From Tetraselmis striata (lineage: Eukaryota > Chlorophyta > Chlorodendrophyceae > Chlorodendrales > Chlorodendraceae): 64,000 nucleotides of DNA. The position numbers were made by a program, and so were the translations under genes. The number at the start of each line of letters is the position of its first letter. The first letter of the stretch is position 1. The DNA lies in contig VCJN01002153.1 in assembly GCA_006384855.1 (NCBI GenBank), forward strand, positions 1 through 64,000. The letters are read 5' to 3'. Of this stretch, positions 1-11,317 are shown piece by piece. The notes below the pieces were generated by a model. That model worked only from the letters and a program-made list of their open reading frames with translations. It had not been told where the DNA came from and searched no databases.

Positions 1-260
1 CAGCCGCGCACTCGCATTTGTGCTCCCTGCCGGTGGTGGGCTACATCCACCCCAACTCTCAACCCCCCCCCCCCCCCCCCCCCTCTCCCGCGCGCGCGCG
101 GTAGCAGGCATGCCGGGAGAGGGATGGATGTCGAGTGTGTCGAAGAATGGCGTGTTACACATGCAAGCACTGCCACGGCATCCGTGACGGGCAGTAGTTG
201 AAAGGACGGCGCGAGAGCGGCACTTCCGGAAATACCCGAACTGTAGCCACTCGTTGAAGC
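1..260. other. Left edge, no gene recognised
   Basis: GC-rich sequence with one pure C run at about 62-83 followed by a CG-alternating stretch. No open frame with recognisable protein character. It could be the intron or flank of the coding-like sequence that follows. Confidence 0.4.
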
Positions 261-373
261 GTGCGGCTAAGTTGCACCGCAAGGCCGCCTTATTACAAGC
301 AGCAGCAGCAGGGCGGCAGCGGTAGCAGCAGCAGCGGCAGGGGCGGCAGCAGGAGTAGCTGCAGCCGTCGGAA

Positions 374-695
374 ATGGCCCCGCCGGCGCCGGTCTCGGAG
401 GACGAATGTGATGGGTGTGGGGGAGGACCCCGTTGGCGAAGACGGTGTGGACATCGACCGCCTGCGTGGCCGCCGGCGGACCATGGAAGCTGCCGATGAG
501 GGCGTGATACGGAAAGGCGATCCCGGTGACTTCTACATGAAGGTCATCGCCAAGAAGTTCCGGGGAGTAATGGCACTACGGCGTGATAACCGGCGTCCGT
601 TACCGAGTGGGTGTTGGAGGACTACGCGGGGGCGACCCAGTGGCGCGCTGTTTTCAAGGACGGTGACATTGTGGACCTTTCTGCGTTCAGAGGTG
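374..695 (+). pseudogene. Decayed coding remnant, Tudor/chromo-like W-x-x-x-F-x-D-G-D pattern
   Basis: One frame reads residues like GDFYMKVIAKKFRGVMALRR (about 520-590). After a frame change near 600 another frame reads WVLEDYAGATQWRAVFKDGD and then IVDLSAF (about 610-690). Together they resemble the pattern 'basic-aromatic patch, W-x-x-x-F-x-DGD-x-x-DL' seen in small Tudor-like or chromo-like modules that accompany algal transposon proteins. The two halves are not in one frame and I see no splice pair that joins them, so this looks like a broken coding sequence rather than a working gene. Assignment is inference from pattern only; a real gene with one indel is the alternative. Confidence 0.3.
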
Positions 696-1075
696 AGTAG
701 GCCCGGCCTGCGTGCGGGTGGCACCACTCAACTGCGGGTTGTATGGAATCACACGCACACGCCCGGTCGGGCGTGCAGGCTGTGGAGGCTATGGCGGCTG
801 CCCAGGAGCACCCCCCTGTGGATGCGGACGGGGATGCTCGCTTGGTAACCGTCCATGAAGGCGATGACTTGTCCAGTGAATCACGCACCTTGCCCGGCGT
901 GCGTTCAACACAACCCGGCTGGCGGAGGCCAAGCACAACACTGGCTGCCATGGCGTGTGCCATGTGCATGTGGTCCTGGGCTATGTCAGCATGGTCAACC
1001 TCTTCCCCCTCGCGCCGTTCCACCTGTTTTTTTTTTGGCTTGGGAAGGGACTTCTGGAGGAATTTTGTCACCGTG

Positions 1076-1196
1076 CAGGGCCACATTGGATTCCGAGCTA
1101 TGAAGCAGGAAGACCGGCGCCAGGCTTTAGTCCCGATACCCAGCAACTTTGAACGCGGGTTGCGCCCTTCGTTTGCAGTGTCCAAGAATCGAAAGG

Positions 1197-1232
<36 letters not shown>

Positions 1233-1590
1233 GCGTGGGCGTGCGTGGGCGTGGGCGTGACGGCATTCCCCTCCATGACTGCAGGGTCAGGCAAGGTGAC
1301 GGTGCAGTCCGGCTGGGTCATGGAGGACTGCTTGAACCACATGGAAACGTTTTCCATTCTTAACGCCGGTCCGCTGCTCGAGGAGGCCCGGGTGAAGGCG
1401 GTCAATGACCGAGAAGGAGCTTCGCGTCCCCAGGCGGTGCTTGGGCACATGTACAAGCGCATGCAAGGAGCTGCGTGGTTCGTCACGCGGTGGGGGTTGC
1501 AGAATGTGGTGACGGAGGAGGACGGCCCCGAGCGCAAGGCGCAGGTGGACGCGCTCACCAGGGAGGGGAGGACTCTAGACCCAGCGCGGC
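1076..1590 (+). CDS. Candidate two-exon gene fragment, unknown function
   Basis: Two stretches have real protein character. The first (about 1076-1195) ends with SFAVSKNRK just before GTAACC at 1196. After a C-run intron the second resumes at a CAG/TCC boundary near 1302 in the same phase, reading SGWVMEDCLNHMETFSILNA and onward through VLGHMYKRMQGAAWFVTRWG. It then runs into the GC-rich minisatellite, where the frame becomes low complexity, so no credible C-terminus is visible. No start is evident either. I do not recognise the family; proximity to tandem repeats suggests a transposon-derived or partially lost gene. Confidence 0.3.
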
Positions 1591-1706
1591 GCCAAGGCGC
1601 AGCGGCCGGGGCAGCGCGGCGCCAAGGCGCGGCGCCAAGGCGCGGCGGCCGGGGCAGCGCGGCGCCAGGGCGCGGCGGCCGGGGCAGCGCGGCGCCAGGG
1701 CGCCAA
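1584..1706. repeat. GC-rich minisatellite (about 29-bp unit)
   Basis: Tandem reiteration of a unit built from GCGGCCGGGGCAGC plus GCGGCGCCAGGGCGC, four or so imperfect copies. Reading frames through it give Arg/Gly/Ala-rich nonsense on both strands, which explains several long open frames here. Confidence 0.8.
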
Positions 1707-1715
1707 AGCGAGTGG

Positions 1716-2242
1716 GATGGGCGGGGCAGCGGTTGCTACCGAGTGAGGCGTAGCATCGTTTGCAGTAGCAACGCAGCCTTTCCGGTTGCATAGTGCGACG
1801 CCGCCTGGATGTAACCCAGCAGTACGCGCAAAGTGCAAGTGCAAGCTGCTGATGGCGGGGATCCCGCGGGGGGGGGGGGGGGGGGAGGGGGGGGGGGGGC
1901 AGCGGCTGTGGGATAGGCGCGGCAGCGGTTGCTACAGAGTGAGGCGTCGCATCGTTTGCAGTAGCAACGCAGCCTTTCCGGTTGCATAGTGTGACGCCGC
2001 CTGGATGTAACTTAGCAGTACGCGCAAAGTGCAATAGCAAGCTGCTGGTGGCGGGGATCCACGCGAGGTTGCAGGACGGTGCGCGAGGGGGGGGGGGGGG
2101 GGGGCAGCGGCTGTGGGATAGGCGGGGCAGCGGTTGCTACCGAGTGAGGCGTAGCATCGTTTGCAGTAGCAACGCAGCCTTTCCGGTTGCATAGTGTGAC
2201 ACCGCCTGGATGTAACCCAGCATTACGCGCAAAGTGCAAGTG
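1716..2242. repeat. Three-copy tandem repeat, period about 195-205 bp
   Basis: Each copy begins with CAGCGGTTGCTAC near 1727, 1922 and 2128 and contains the shared block from GTTTGCAGTAGCAACGCAGC to the CGCCTGGATGTAAC segment. Copies 1-2 and 2-3 are separated by pure or nearly pure G runs (about 1869-1899 and 2088-2104), so the array alternates a conserved 130-bp core with a variable G tract. The apparent 60-90-residue open frames inside it repeat the same translation and are not genes. Confidence 0.85.
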
Positions 2243-3867
2243 TTACACGTCCGTGTGCCCCACCCAATGACATTGCGCCCGACCTCACTGACGGCATGTC
2301 TCGCTCTCCTTCAGCTCCTGGGCCGTCCGCCGCCTCACCCTGCGCACCCCACCAGCCGCGCGTGCCTTCTCGGAAGCCTCACACACGGCGGCGCGAGTCG
2401 CGTCGTGGAACGCGTCCCTGACATGGCGGAACTCCGCCCTCACCGTGGCCGTGGTCGGGCAGGGGACTGCCCGCTGATGGGTCGCCATGCATGGGTACTT
2501 GGGCCGCACAAAGCCGGGGTGCCGTCGCAGCAACACTCCCAGTCCGTCCGTTGGCCGCAGTCCACGCACATGATAGTGCATGTGGCCGCCTCCCGCCACT
2601 GCTCGTAGTGCTCCGGTCAACATGGCGACGAGCAAGTCGGCATGTCCCGCAGGTGGCTGTGGGGCGGGTGGCGCGAGCACAGCCTCGCTCGCCTCAACAA
2701 CCCCCTCAGCCCGATCAGTCGCCTCGACCACGGCCTCCTCCGCCTCCTGACGCGGCGCACCATGCGCATCATCGTCGCCTGGCAGGGCGTCCCCCCCGCA
2801 ACGGCGCCGTCGGCGGTGGCCGACGCCGTCGTGGCGGGGTGTTGTGAGGAGGTGGCCCTAGACATAGGTGGGGCCGGCACCGCCATGTGTTGCTCCACAT
2901 GCGGTGCGGTTCCTGACGCGACAGCTCCGTCGCACCAGTACCGGCGCCGGCACCCCACGCCTGCTGGGCTTACCACCAACCGGCATGTTTCCTTTGGGAG
3001 GCGGTTCATCCGCGTCGGAGGTGAGCGGCGGTGCCAGTGTGGGTGTCGATACTGCCCGGCCATTAGGGCTCCCGCCGCATGCCGCTCCGCCGACCCACGC
3101 CGCGGCGTGTGCTGCGCCCCGCATAGTCGCCTTGAATATATTATACATGACGCGGGGACGGAGGGGGGGGGGGGGGGATTCGTGCGTTTCGTATGTCGGC
3201 GGAACGGCGTGCGAAGCTGCGGCTGGCGAAGGTGGTGGAAGTAAGCGTGGCGGCGTCGGCGGCGTATTACTGTGCGTGCATGCGTGCGCAACCCCGCGGC
3301 AGCAAGCCCCGGACTCGGCGTGTGCCGGCGGCAGAGCTGCGAAGCCATGGACACGGTACGGGATGCCAAGTCTGGCTAAGCAACTGCCGAGGCTGGCGGC
3401 TTAACCCCCATGTCCGGCGGTTGAGGGACGGAAAGTGCGTAGAAGTTGATCGGCAAAGCGGGCATATAAGCCTGGCTGTGCTAGCTTCGTATTAAGTAAT
3501 GGCGGTTTGTGCTAAGTAATTCGTAGGGGTGGACCATGCAGCGCAGGTAGGGGGCGGTATAAATGAGGCCGGGCACATATACTGCTCCACGAAACGACAC
3601 GGTGGCACGTGTAGTTGAATAGACCCCCACCCCCCCCCCCCCCCCCCCCCGCCGGGTCGGCCCGCCGTCCCGCCACGGCATGTAATATCTGTCATGCATC
3701 GCCGGGGTATGTGTGAGTGGATGCCCCGCCGCCACATCCCCCCCCCCCCCCCCCCCCCCCCCCACCCCACCCCCCCATTTACACTTGTGCACTCATTAAG
3801 TTTGGGCTGGTTTCGGAGCAGTACATGTACGTATGTATATACATACAATGGAACGTAGGACCTGCGC
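2243..3867. other. GC-rich region without a convincing gene
   Basis: A minus-strand open frame (2731-2285) has some protein character (HYHVRGLRPTDGLGVLL) and another frame of the same stretch carries closely spaced cysteines (CVDCGQ then CCC then LC), reminiscent of transposase zinc-binding tails, but nothing supports a complete gene. Homopolymer G or C runs lie at about 3166-3177, 3629-3650 and 3740-3773. Several long overlapping frames on both strands at 2.6-3.4 kb are GC-driven and were not called. Confidence 0.4.
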
Positions 3868-6510
3868 GGAAAGAGGCGGGGCTGGCGGAGTGCGTTGGGG
3901 GTGCGTAGAGTAGCGTGTTGGTGAGATTCGGGGTGCATCGGACGCCGGATGCCCATCCACCCAGCGTAAAAGGCGCGTACGTAATATTCACACTTTATTA
4001 ACACACAAATGTGTGAAAACCGGACATTCCGTGCCGGATGGGTGGGAATACGGCGTCCGATGCAGCCAAAACCCCAGCAACACGCTATTCTATGCACCGC
4101 CAATGCACTCCGCCAACACCGCCTCATTCTCTGTCGATTTCGAAAACGCCTTCACATTATCCACCGCTAATAATTGCAATTGCCACCGTGTAATGTTGTC
4201 ACGATGTGCGCACACAACAACACTTACTACCGGTTCCGACGCGGATGGAGGCGGGGCTTGCGGAGTGCGTTGGCGGTGCACAGACTAGCGTGCTGCAAAT
4301 AATTGGGGTGCATCGGACGCCGGATGCCCATCCACCCGGCGTAAAAGACGCGTAATATTCACACTATATTAACACGCAAATGTGTGAAAACCGGACATTC
4401 CGTGCCGGATGGGTGGGAATACGGCGTCCGATGCAGCCAAAACCCCAGCAACACGCTATTCTATGCACCGCCAATGCACTCCGCCAGCACCGCCTCATTC
4501 TCTGTCGATTTCGAAAACGCCTTCACATTATCCACCGCTAATTGCAATTGCCACCGTGTAATGTTGTCACGATGTGCGCACACAACAACACTTACTACCG
4601 GTTCCGACGCGGATGGAGGCGAGGCTTGCGGAGTGCGTTGGGGGTGCGTAGAGTAGCGTGCTGCAAATAATTGGGGTGCATCGGACGCCGGAATGCCCAC
4701 CCACCCGGCGTAAAAGACGCGTAATATTCACACTTTATTAACACACAAATGTGTGAAAACCGGACATTCCGTGCCGGATGGGTGGGAATACGGCGTCCGA
4801 TGCAGCCAAAACCCCAGCAACACGCTATTCTATGCACCGCCAATGCACTCCGCCAGCACCGCCTCATTCTCTGTCGATTTCGAAAACGCCTTCACATTAT
4901 CCACCGCTAATTGCAATTGCCACCGTGTAATGTTGTCACGATGTGCGCACACAACAACACTTACTACCGGTTCCGACGCGGATGGAGGCGAGGCTTGCGG
5001 AGTGCGTTGGCGGTGCACAGACTAGCGTGCTGCAAATAATTGGGGTGCATCGGACGCCGGATGCCCATCCACCCGGCGTAAAAGACGCGTAATATTCACA
5101 CTTTATTAACACACAAATGTGTGAAAACCGGACATTCCGTGCCGGATGGGTCGGTGGGAATACGGCGTCCGATGCAGCCAAAACCCCAGCAACACGCTAT
5201 TCTATGCACCGCCAATGCACTCCGCCAGCACCGCCTCATTCTCTGTCGATTTCGAAAACGCCTTCACATTATCCACCGCTAATTGCAATTGCCACCGTGT
5301 AATGTTGTCACGATGTGCGCATACAACAACACTTACTACCGGTTCCGACGCGGATGGAGGCGAGGCTTGCGGAGTGCGTTGGGGGTACGTAGAGTAGCGT
5401 GCTGCAAATAATTGGGGTGCATCGGACGCCGGATGCCCACCCACCCGGCGTAAAAGACGCGTAATATTCACACTTTATTAACACACAAATGTGTGAAAAC
5501 CGGACATTCCGTGCCGGATGGGTGGGAATACGGCGTCCGATGCAGCCAAAACCCCAGCAACACGCTATTCTATGCACCGCCAATGCACTCCGCCAGCACC
5601 GCCTCATTCTCTGTCGATTTCGAAAACGCCTTCACATTATCCACCGCTAATAATTGCAATTGCCACCGTGTAATGTTGTCACGATGTGCGCACACAACAA
5701 CACTTACTACCGATTCCGACGCGGATGGAGGCGGGGCTTGCGGAGTGCGTTGGCGGTGCACAGACTAGCGTGCTGCAAATAATTGGGGTGCATCGGACGC
5801 CGGATGCCCATCCACCCGGCGTAAAAGACGCGTAATATTCACACTTTATTAACACACAAATGTGTGAAAACCGGACATTCCGTGCCGGATGGGTCGGTGG
5901 GAATACGGCGTCCGATGCAGCCAAAACCCCAGCAACACGCTATTCTATGCACCGCCAATGCACTCCGCCAGCACCGCCTCATTCTCTGTCGATTTCGAAA
6001 ACGCCTTCACATTATCCACCGCTAATTGCAATTGCCACCGTGTAATGTTGTCACGATGTGCGCACACAACAACACTTACTACCGGTTCCGACGCGGATGG
6101 AGGCGAGGCTTGCGGAGTGCGTTGGGGGTACGTAGAGTAGCGTGCTGCAAATAATTGGGGTGCATCGGACGCCGGATGCCCACCCACCCGGCGTAAAAGA
6201 CGCGTAATATTCACACTTTATTAACACGCAAATGTGTGAAAACCGGACATTCCGTGCCGGATGGGTGGGAATACGGCGTCCGATGCAGCCAAAACCCCAG
6301 CAACACGCTATTCTATGCACCGCCAATGCACTCCGCCAGCACCGCCTCATTCTCTGTCGATTTCGAAAACGCCTTCACATTATCCACCGCTAATAATTGC
6401 TATTGCCACCGTGTAATGTTGTCACGATGTGCGCACACAACAACACTTACTACCGGTTCCGACGCGGATGGAGGCGAGGCTTTAGGAGTGCACTTGCGGT
6501 GCACAGACTA
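3868..6510. repeat. Satellite array: seven foldback units of about 370 bp with dimeric higher-order structure
   Basis: The marker AATATTCACACT recurs at 3983, 4354, 4723, 5091, 5463, 5834 and 6206 (periods 371, 369, 368, 372, 371, 372), with a diverged copy at 6587 and a partial unit on the left from 3868. Units alternate between two variants: odd ones carry GGTGCACAGACTAGCG, even ones GGTGCGTAGAGTAGCG or GGTACGTAGAGTAGCG. Units 4 and 6 share an extra GTCG in GATGGGTCGGTGG, and units 5 and 7 share a TAATAATTG variant, so the pair 4+5 was copied as 6+7. Within each unit about 110 bp on either side of the AATATTCACACT marker are imperfect inverted copies (for example TGCATCGGACGCCG against CGGCGTCCGATGCA). 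The 60-99-residue open frames repeated through the array are by-products. Confidence 0.93.
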
Positions 6511-6939
6511 GCGGGAGACTAGATCCATTGTCGCTTATTTACAAGCACGGGCGGTGCTGCCAGACCTGATCGTCTACGGCCGATATAATATTCACACTAT
6601 ATTAACATCGGTGCACACCGCCGCACACCGCCGCACAACGCTGCGCGCGCACATTCGTCGCGCACATATACGCGCGCCCTACCGCACACATTATCCCGGA
6701 TTCACTCGCCGTATCCATTACGCCGTGCTACTTCAACAATAACATTGCGAAATTACACCGACACAATGCCGCACCGACTAGCTCTTGACAATACGTGCAT
6801 ATAAATAGTAGTGGCGCGCTGCTCCTCGCCTCCGATGTGTCGTTGACTGCTGCGGAAGGCGGTCGTCGACTGGGTGTTAGTTTCTCCACCTCGGCCGCCT
6901 CCCCCCCCCCCCCCCCCCCCTTCACCGCTCACAGCGCCA
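6511..6939. other. Array flank, AT-rich then C-run
   Basis: A diverged end of the satellite (marker at 6587) passes into CACACCGCCGCACACCGCC-type short repeats (about 6605-6690) and a C run at 6901-6920. No gene seen. Confidence 0.4.
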
Positions 6940-7227
6940 TGGCCGACCTCGCCCCCCCGGGCAAAAGTGGGCGGCGAGCCTTGTTGTCTCGCGTGTCCGC
7001 GCCGCCGGCATCGAGGAGGACGAGAAAGACATGAGGAAACGCGTGACAAGGTGGGCGCGCAACAAAACACTCCACCCTCCACATTAGCACGCACCCACTC
7101 GTGGCTAACTTGTGCCGCGCGCAGGTTCGTCCGGGAGCGCCGTAAGGCCCACCTCAACGCCAAGGCTTCCACAGTGCCAGCGGCGCAACTCGTGGTGGCC
7201 GAGGAGGCCGCATCCTCAGCCGCTTAA
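6940..7227 (+). CDS. Candidate small two-exon gene, basic/acidic protein
   Basis: A spliced reading joins GIEEDEKDMRKRVT (donor AG/GTGGGC near 7050) to FVRERRKAHLNAKASTVPAA after GCGCAG near 7124, and ends at TAA 7225-7227; the phase matches (AG|G giving Arg). The natural start MADLAPPG at 6940 is in a different frame from this exon; the two meet at a run of seven C at about 6953-6959, where one more C would join them. That makes a homopolymer error possible, but without a family match the call is weak. The region 7246-7551 downstream has a separate Lys/Arg-rich frame with Ala-Glu repeats. Confidence 0.3.
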   Translation, partial: WPTSPPRAKVGGEPCCLACPRRRHRGGRERHEETRDKVGAQQNTPPSTLARTHSWLTCAARRFVRERRKAHLNAKASTVPAAQLVVAEEAASSAA

Positions 7228-7245
7228 AGGCGAAACGATTGTGGC

Positions 7246-7551
7246 TTGTTGTGGGCGTCTGGGCACAGGGGGCGTCCCGACGCCAAGGTAAGGAAGCTCA
7301 TGGCGGCGTCGTCGACGGCACAGCCTCCCGGGGTGGTGAAGACACTGGCGGCTGACAAGAAGCGGAAGAGGCCAGTGAAGAAACGCCGAGGTAAGAAACT
7401 GACGGTCGCGGAGTCGGAGGCGGAGTCGGAGGCGCAGGCGCAGGCGCAGGCGGAGGCGGAGGCGGAGGCGGAGGCGGAGGCGGAGGCGGAGGCAGCGAGA
7501 TCGTCGAAGCGGAGGGTCCCCCGGGCACGCAAGAACAAGAACAAGCAGTAG
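7246..7551 (+). CDS. Hypothetical basic protein with Ala-Glu repeat
   Basis: An open frame contains DKKRKRPVKKRRGKK, a nuclear-localisation-like block, then about ten reiterated Ala-Glu or Ala-Gln dipeptides encoded by a GGCGGA/GGCGCA hexamer microsatellite, and a basic tail ending KNKNKQ. An ATG lies at 7300. It may be a 3' exon of the candidate gene just upstream. The repeat could equally be a microsatellite that happens to be open in this frame; the opposite strand is also open through it. Confidence 0.25.
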   Translation: MLWASGHRGRPDAKVRKLMAASSTAQPPGVVKTLAADKKRKRPVKKRRGKKLTVAESEAESEAQAQAQAEAEAEAEAEAEAEAARSSKRRVPRARKNKNKQ

Positions 7552-7559
7552 CCCCCGCC

Positions 7560-8825
7560 CCCTTACCCCCCTCCCCTCACTCCCCCGGCGGGAGCGGCGG
7601 GGGGTGGGGGGGGGGGGGGGACCACGCCCGCCCGCCTCCCCCCCCCCCCCCCCCCCCCCCCGGGGGGCCACATTCCCCGATGGCAGCTGTCGCGAATATT
7701 GTAATTCAAACATTCTTCGGCAAACCGCTGCCTGCCCCCGCCCTCCCCCTCGCGAATATTTACGTAACGTGAGCACTCTTTGGCAAAACATGGAAGCCAA
7801 ACCGCCCATCTGATGACCTTTGATCGGACGGCTGGCAGGCCCGTTCAGCAGTAATAGCTATAATGTACACAAAACTCCCCAGTGTTACCAAATACGTACG
7901 GCTGCGATTTGCGCTCCCATGTACTAATAGTCGTAGTTATCCACAGGACGACTAGATGCGCTCGTCATCGTGCCCGGGTTCGTACTACCCTGTAGATACC
8001 CGGTACCGGCTCAATAAATATATCGCGTACTACCCGGTACTACACGGACAACCCTGTACCTTATACGTCAGTGCCATGTAACAATTCACCGACTACCAGA
8101 ATGATGACAAAAAGGATTTATCGCCCGCCGGCAATAACGCCGGATGTACTCGCACGTAACTGGATGGACGTGCCGCCACCACCAGCAGCCTTCACGGATA
8201 AATAATAGTCGCTAGTAGTAGTGCTTCGTCACCCGTATGTCACATCTGAATCTCACAGTGCTAACATATGACGACCGGCATGATGGCCTTCCTTGACGAC
8301 CTGCTACTACGCCGAGATGTTCGACACCTCACCATCGGCGGCCAGCGTGCCTCCGCGAGCGCGACAGTCATCGCCGCGGTGAACGACAACACCCACCAGA
8401 CCGTGAGCGCAGCGTGCAGTCTGAACACCGGCGGCGAGCTGGCGGCCTCGCCAATTGCGCGGCATAACGGCGGCGGTTTGTCGTGATTATTCGCGGCTTC
8501 GTGACGGCCGCCAGTCGCCCGGTGGAGCTCCCCGCGTGCCCTATCAGCTTGACGTACCAAGGCTCCCAACATGTATTACTGCATATATGATTATTAACAT
8601 CGCCGCTAAGCATGATCAACGTACGCGTGCCATCATTATTGCCGCGGCGCACAGCAGTCACGGCAACTATCTGTTTTTTTCCTATTGGCAGCCCGGGTTT
8701 ATTTGTGCTCCAAAACCACACCAGAAGCACTACACTGCACGCATTGCTGCAACTACATAAGCAGCCGTAGCCACGCAATCCTGCCGCGGGATTGTAGACC
8801 TACAGATATTTGCGTCCTATACTCT
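7560..8825. other. Intergenic, no gene recognised
   Basis: Contains G and C runs at 7601-7661, two copies of a GCGAATATT motif (7691, 7752), and a patch rich in GGTAC palindromes (about 7985-8060: TACCCGGTACCGG, TACCCGGTACTAC). Similar GGTAC-rich patches recur near 18,060-18,140, 21,810-21,870, 25,970-26,000 and 34,380-34,440. Open frames at 8.26-8.78 kb lack protein character. Confidence 0.45.
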
Positions 8826-9600
8826 TAAAAACTAAAATTGAAACTGATTACAACGTGCTAGCATGTTGCTCTCCGCCGCTCGGACCAAGTTGTTCTTAGG
8901 GCCTGCCATCTCAAACCATAGTAGGGAACATACATGGTGTAATTACAGCTCAAGCTTCCGGCTGCCCTCTTTCAATTCCAAGCCCCGCCTCCCTCCATCA
9001 CATGATCATTTGTGGTGTTATTTTTCAGATAACTACGGGCGGCCGCCAGTATGAGCGACTACAACTAATTGGCAGTACGGGAATTACTAATGCAGTACTG
9101 GCCCCACCCTCAATCGGGCTTTCATGTTCCGTCGATATTGCAACGGTACCGCGCAATGCCGCCGCAGTGCTTTACGGCCGCAGTGCTGCGTCTTGGCTCC
9201 ACCTGCCGCCATCCCTGAAAGTATCCCGCAGGTTGCGGCGTTGATCGCCCCGCCGCGCCGGCCTTGGCGGTCCGCCGGCCTCGGCCGTGATCCGCCGCCG
9301 CTGTTGCCGCCATCTCGCCCGCCTGATCTCTTGCTGTAGGATATCCAAAGGGGGCTGGAGGGGGGAAAGGCGGGCACCAACTCCCCTCCCCCGCCCCCCC
9401 CCCCCCCCCCGTCCGCGTGTCGTCGCTCCGTGGTCCGCATACCGGTCTTGGTCGCATGCGCGCCGCGGCATGTCGCCGTAGCCGCCCGTCCAAGGTCACA
9501 CCGGGCTGTCCGCCAGGTGGCTCCTCTCGCTGCTAGCCACGACTCCCTGATGGTACTCCGGCTTCTATCTCTTGGCCCCTGCGTAGTCTCTGCCATGCCC
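8826..9600 (+). repeat. Dispersed repeat family A, copy 1
   Basis: Shares long stretches with 10,570-11,310 in the same orientation and with 11,318-11,795 inverted: examples are TTGCTCTCCGCCGCTC, GTAATTACAGCTCAAGCTTC, CGTGCTGCGTCTTGGCTCC-type and AAAGGCGGGCACCA. A C run interrupts it at about 9397-9410. Its minus-strand open frames are not conserved between copies as proteins, so it looks like a non-coding or long-dead element. Confidence 0.8.
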
Positions 9601-10569
9601 GGCCACTTTGCCCCCGAACGCCCACCCCGCTTTATTTAGGTGCCGGTTACCTCGCGCTCGACGCCCTCGCCCGTTCTCACGGGGCGGCTGAGGGCTTCCC
9701 CGGTGTTTCGAATGGGTCGGCCGCAGGGGGCCGCCGAACACTCCGCCGTATTAAGCCGGAATTCGAGTGATTCACATGTGAAACACATAGGGATGGGGGT
9801 GTACGCCAGATCTTCTGCAGGTCGGTCGCGGGTCGTACCGAGGTAAGAGAACACGATTTTATTTTGAACAACCCTCGTGAGTAGGCTGCCCCAGTCCGAG
9901 TCGTACACACCCGTAGTACGATCTCGGAGAGGCCGACGCAAGGCCGAGGATTGTACGGGGATTCTTAAAGCAGCGCCCGTATAGGGCTGCTGCCCGGTGG
10001 CGCCAGCATGCGCTACCGGGGCTGCGAGTATTATTTGAAAAGCCCCCTTTGGGACCCTAGGGCTCCCCCCTCGTCGCAAGATCCAAGGACCGCCACAGCC
10101 GCCCCCCCCCCCCCCCCCCCCCCCCCCGCTCAGCCTCCTGCCCCACCCACCCGGGCACGGGTCTTAGGGGTTACTAGCGCCCATCACGTGGAGGTGGGCG
10201 GGGTGGTGCCGCCATGCATGCCGCACCCATAATCCTCAGGTAATGGTGGGCCGCTACGTGGCGGCGGGCGCCCCTACACTCCTTAGTAGTTACGCTACCG
10301 ATTACATGTCAGCGAACACCACCCACCACCACACAGTCGTACGCCGGCACTGCACGTGCATACTGCAATATGTGTAGGCGAGTTTCGCCGTGACTTGGAA
10401 AGTAGCGATTTGCTCCGAAACCATAGCACCCCGCCCCCGCACGGACTACAGTAACGCCGCAAGCAGCCCGCCCGACGCGGCACCGTGATGCCACATTAGC
10501 GACTGGTACGACTATAGGGAAGGTTGCCTATTTCCTGGTAATTATACGTATAATCAAATGAAAGCGTCC
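9601..10569. other. Spacer between repeat copies
   Basis: No gene recognised. Contains a C run at about 10,101-10,127. It lies between two direct copies of family A. Confidence 0.4.
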
Positions 10570-11310
10570 GTTCATGTTGTAAATTGAAATTGAAATTGAT
10601 TACAACATGCTAGCTTGTTGCTCTCCGCCGCTCATACTGAGTTCTTCTTAGGACCAGCCATCTGAGACCATAGTAAGGAACACATATAGTGTAATTACAG
10701 CTCAAGCTTCCGGTCGTCCTCTTTCAATTCCAAGACCCGCCTCCTTCCATTACATGATCAGTTACAGTGCTATTTTCCGGATAACTACGGGCAATCGCCC
10801 ACACGAGCGACTACCGCTTATGGGCACCATGGGAAATACTAATGCAGTACTCGCCCCACCGCTTAAAGGGACTTCATGTTCCGTCGGTAGTGTGCCGGTA
10901 CCGCGCAATTTACGATGACCGTGCTGCGTCTTGGCTCCACTTGCCACCATCGCTGAAATCCCAATGGATATCCCGCAGGTCGTAGCGCCGATCGCCCCGC
11001 CGCGCCGGCTGTGGCGACGGTCCGCCGGCATCGGCCGCAGTCCGCCGATGCTGCCTCCACCTCGCCCGCCTGATCTCTTGCCAATGGAAATCCAAAGGGG
11101 GCTGCTGGAGGGGAGAAAGGCGGGCACCAACCGAACTCCAAAGAGGAGTGTCGTCGCTCCGTGGTCGGCAGACCGGTCTTGCTCGCATGCGCGCCGCTTG
11201 CCGCTGCGGCATGTCGCTGTAGCCACCCGTCCAGGGTTTGACTGAGGTGGCAGTTAGCTAACACCTCCTGCTGCCTGGCCACGACTCCTTGATGGCACTC
11301 CGGCTCGTCA
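10570..11310 (+). repeat. Dispersed repeat family A, copy 2
   Basis: Direct copy of 8826-9600, starting near GATTACAACATGCTAGC and ending near CCACGACTCCTTGATGGCAC. It lacks the C run of copy 1 at the corresponding position. It abuts the inverted copy 3, making a large imperfect palindrome centred near 11,315. Confidence 0.8.
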
Positions 11311-11317
11311 TGTCTCT

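Noticed and set aside
2617-3369. 250-codon minus-strand frame
   Set aside because: Arg/Pro-rich composition with overlapping long frames on the opposite strand; typical of GC-rich non-coding DNA.
3868-6510. Regularly spaced repeats resembling a CRISPR array
   Set aside because: Units are about 370 bp with no unique spacers between short repeats, and the genome is eukaryotic.
3868-6510. Possible hammerhead ribozymes or retrozymes in the satellite
   Set aside because: The CTGATGA core with a matching GAAA was not found in the unit.
4013-6511. Repeated 60-99-residue open frames on both strands through the satellite
   Set aside because: They are the same translation copied by each repeat unit, on both strands at once, with no start or splice context of their own.
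7216-7809. 197-codon minus-strand frame rich in Arg-Leu repeats
   Set aside because: It is the antisense of a GGCGGA/GGCGCA microsatellite and of C/G runs.
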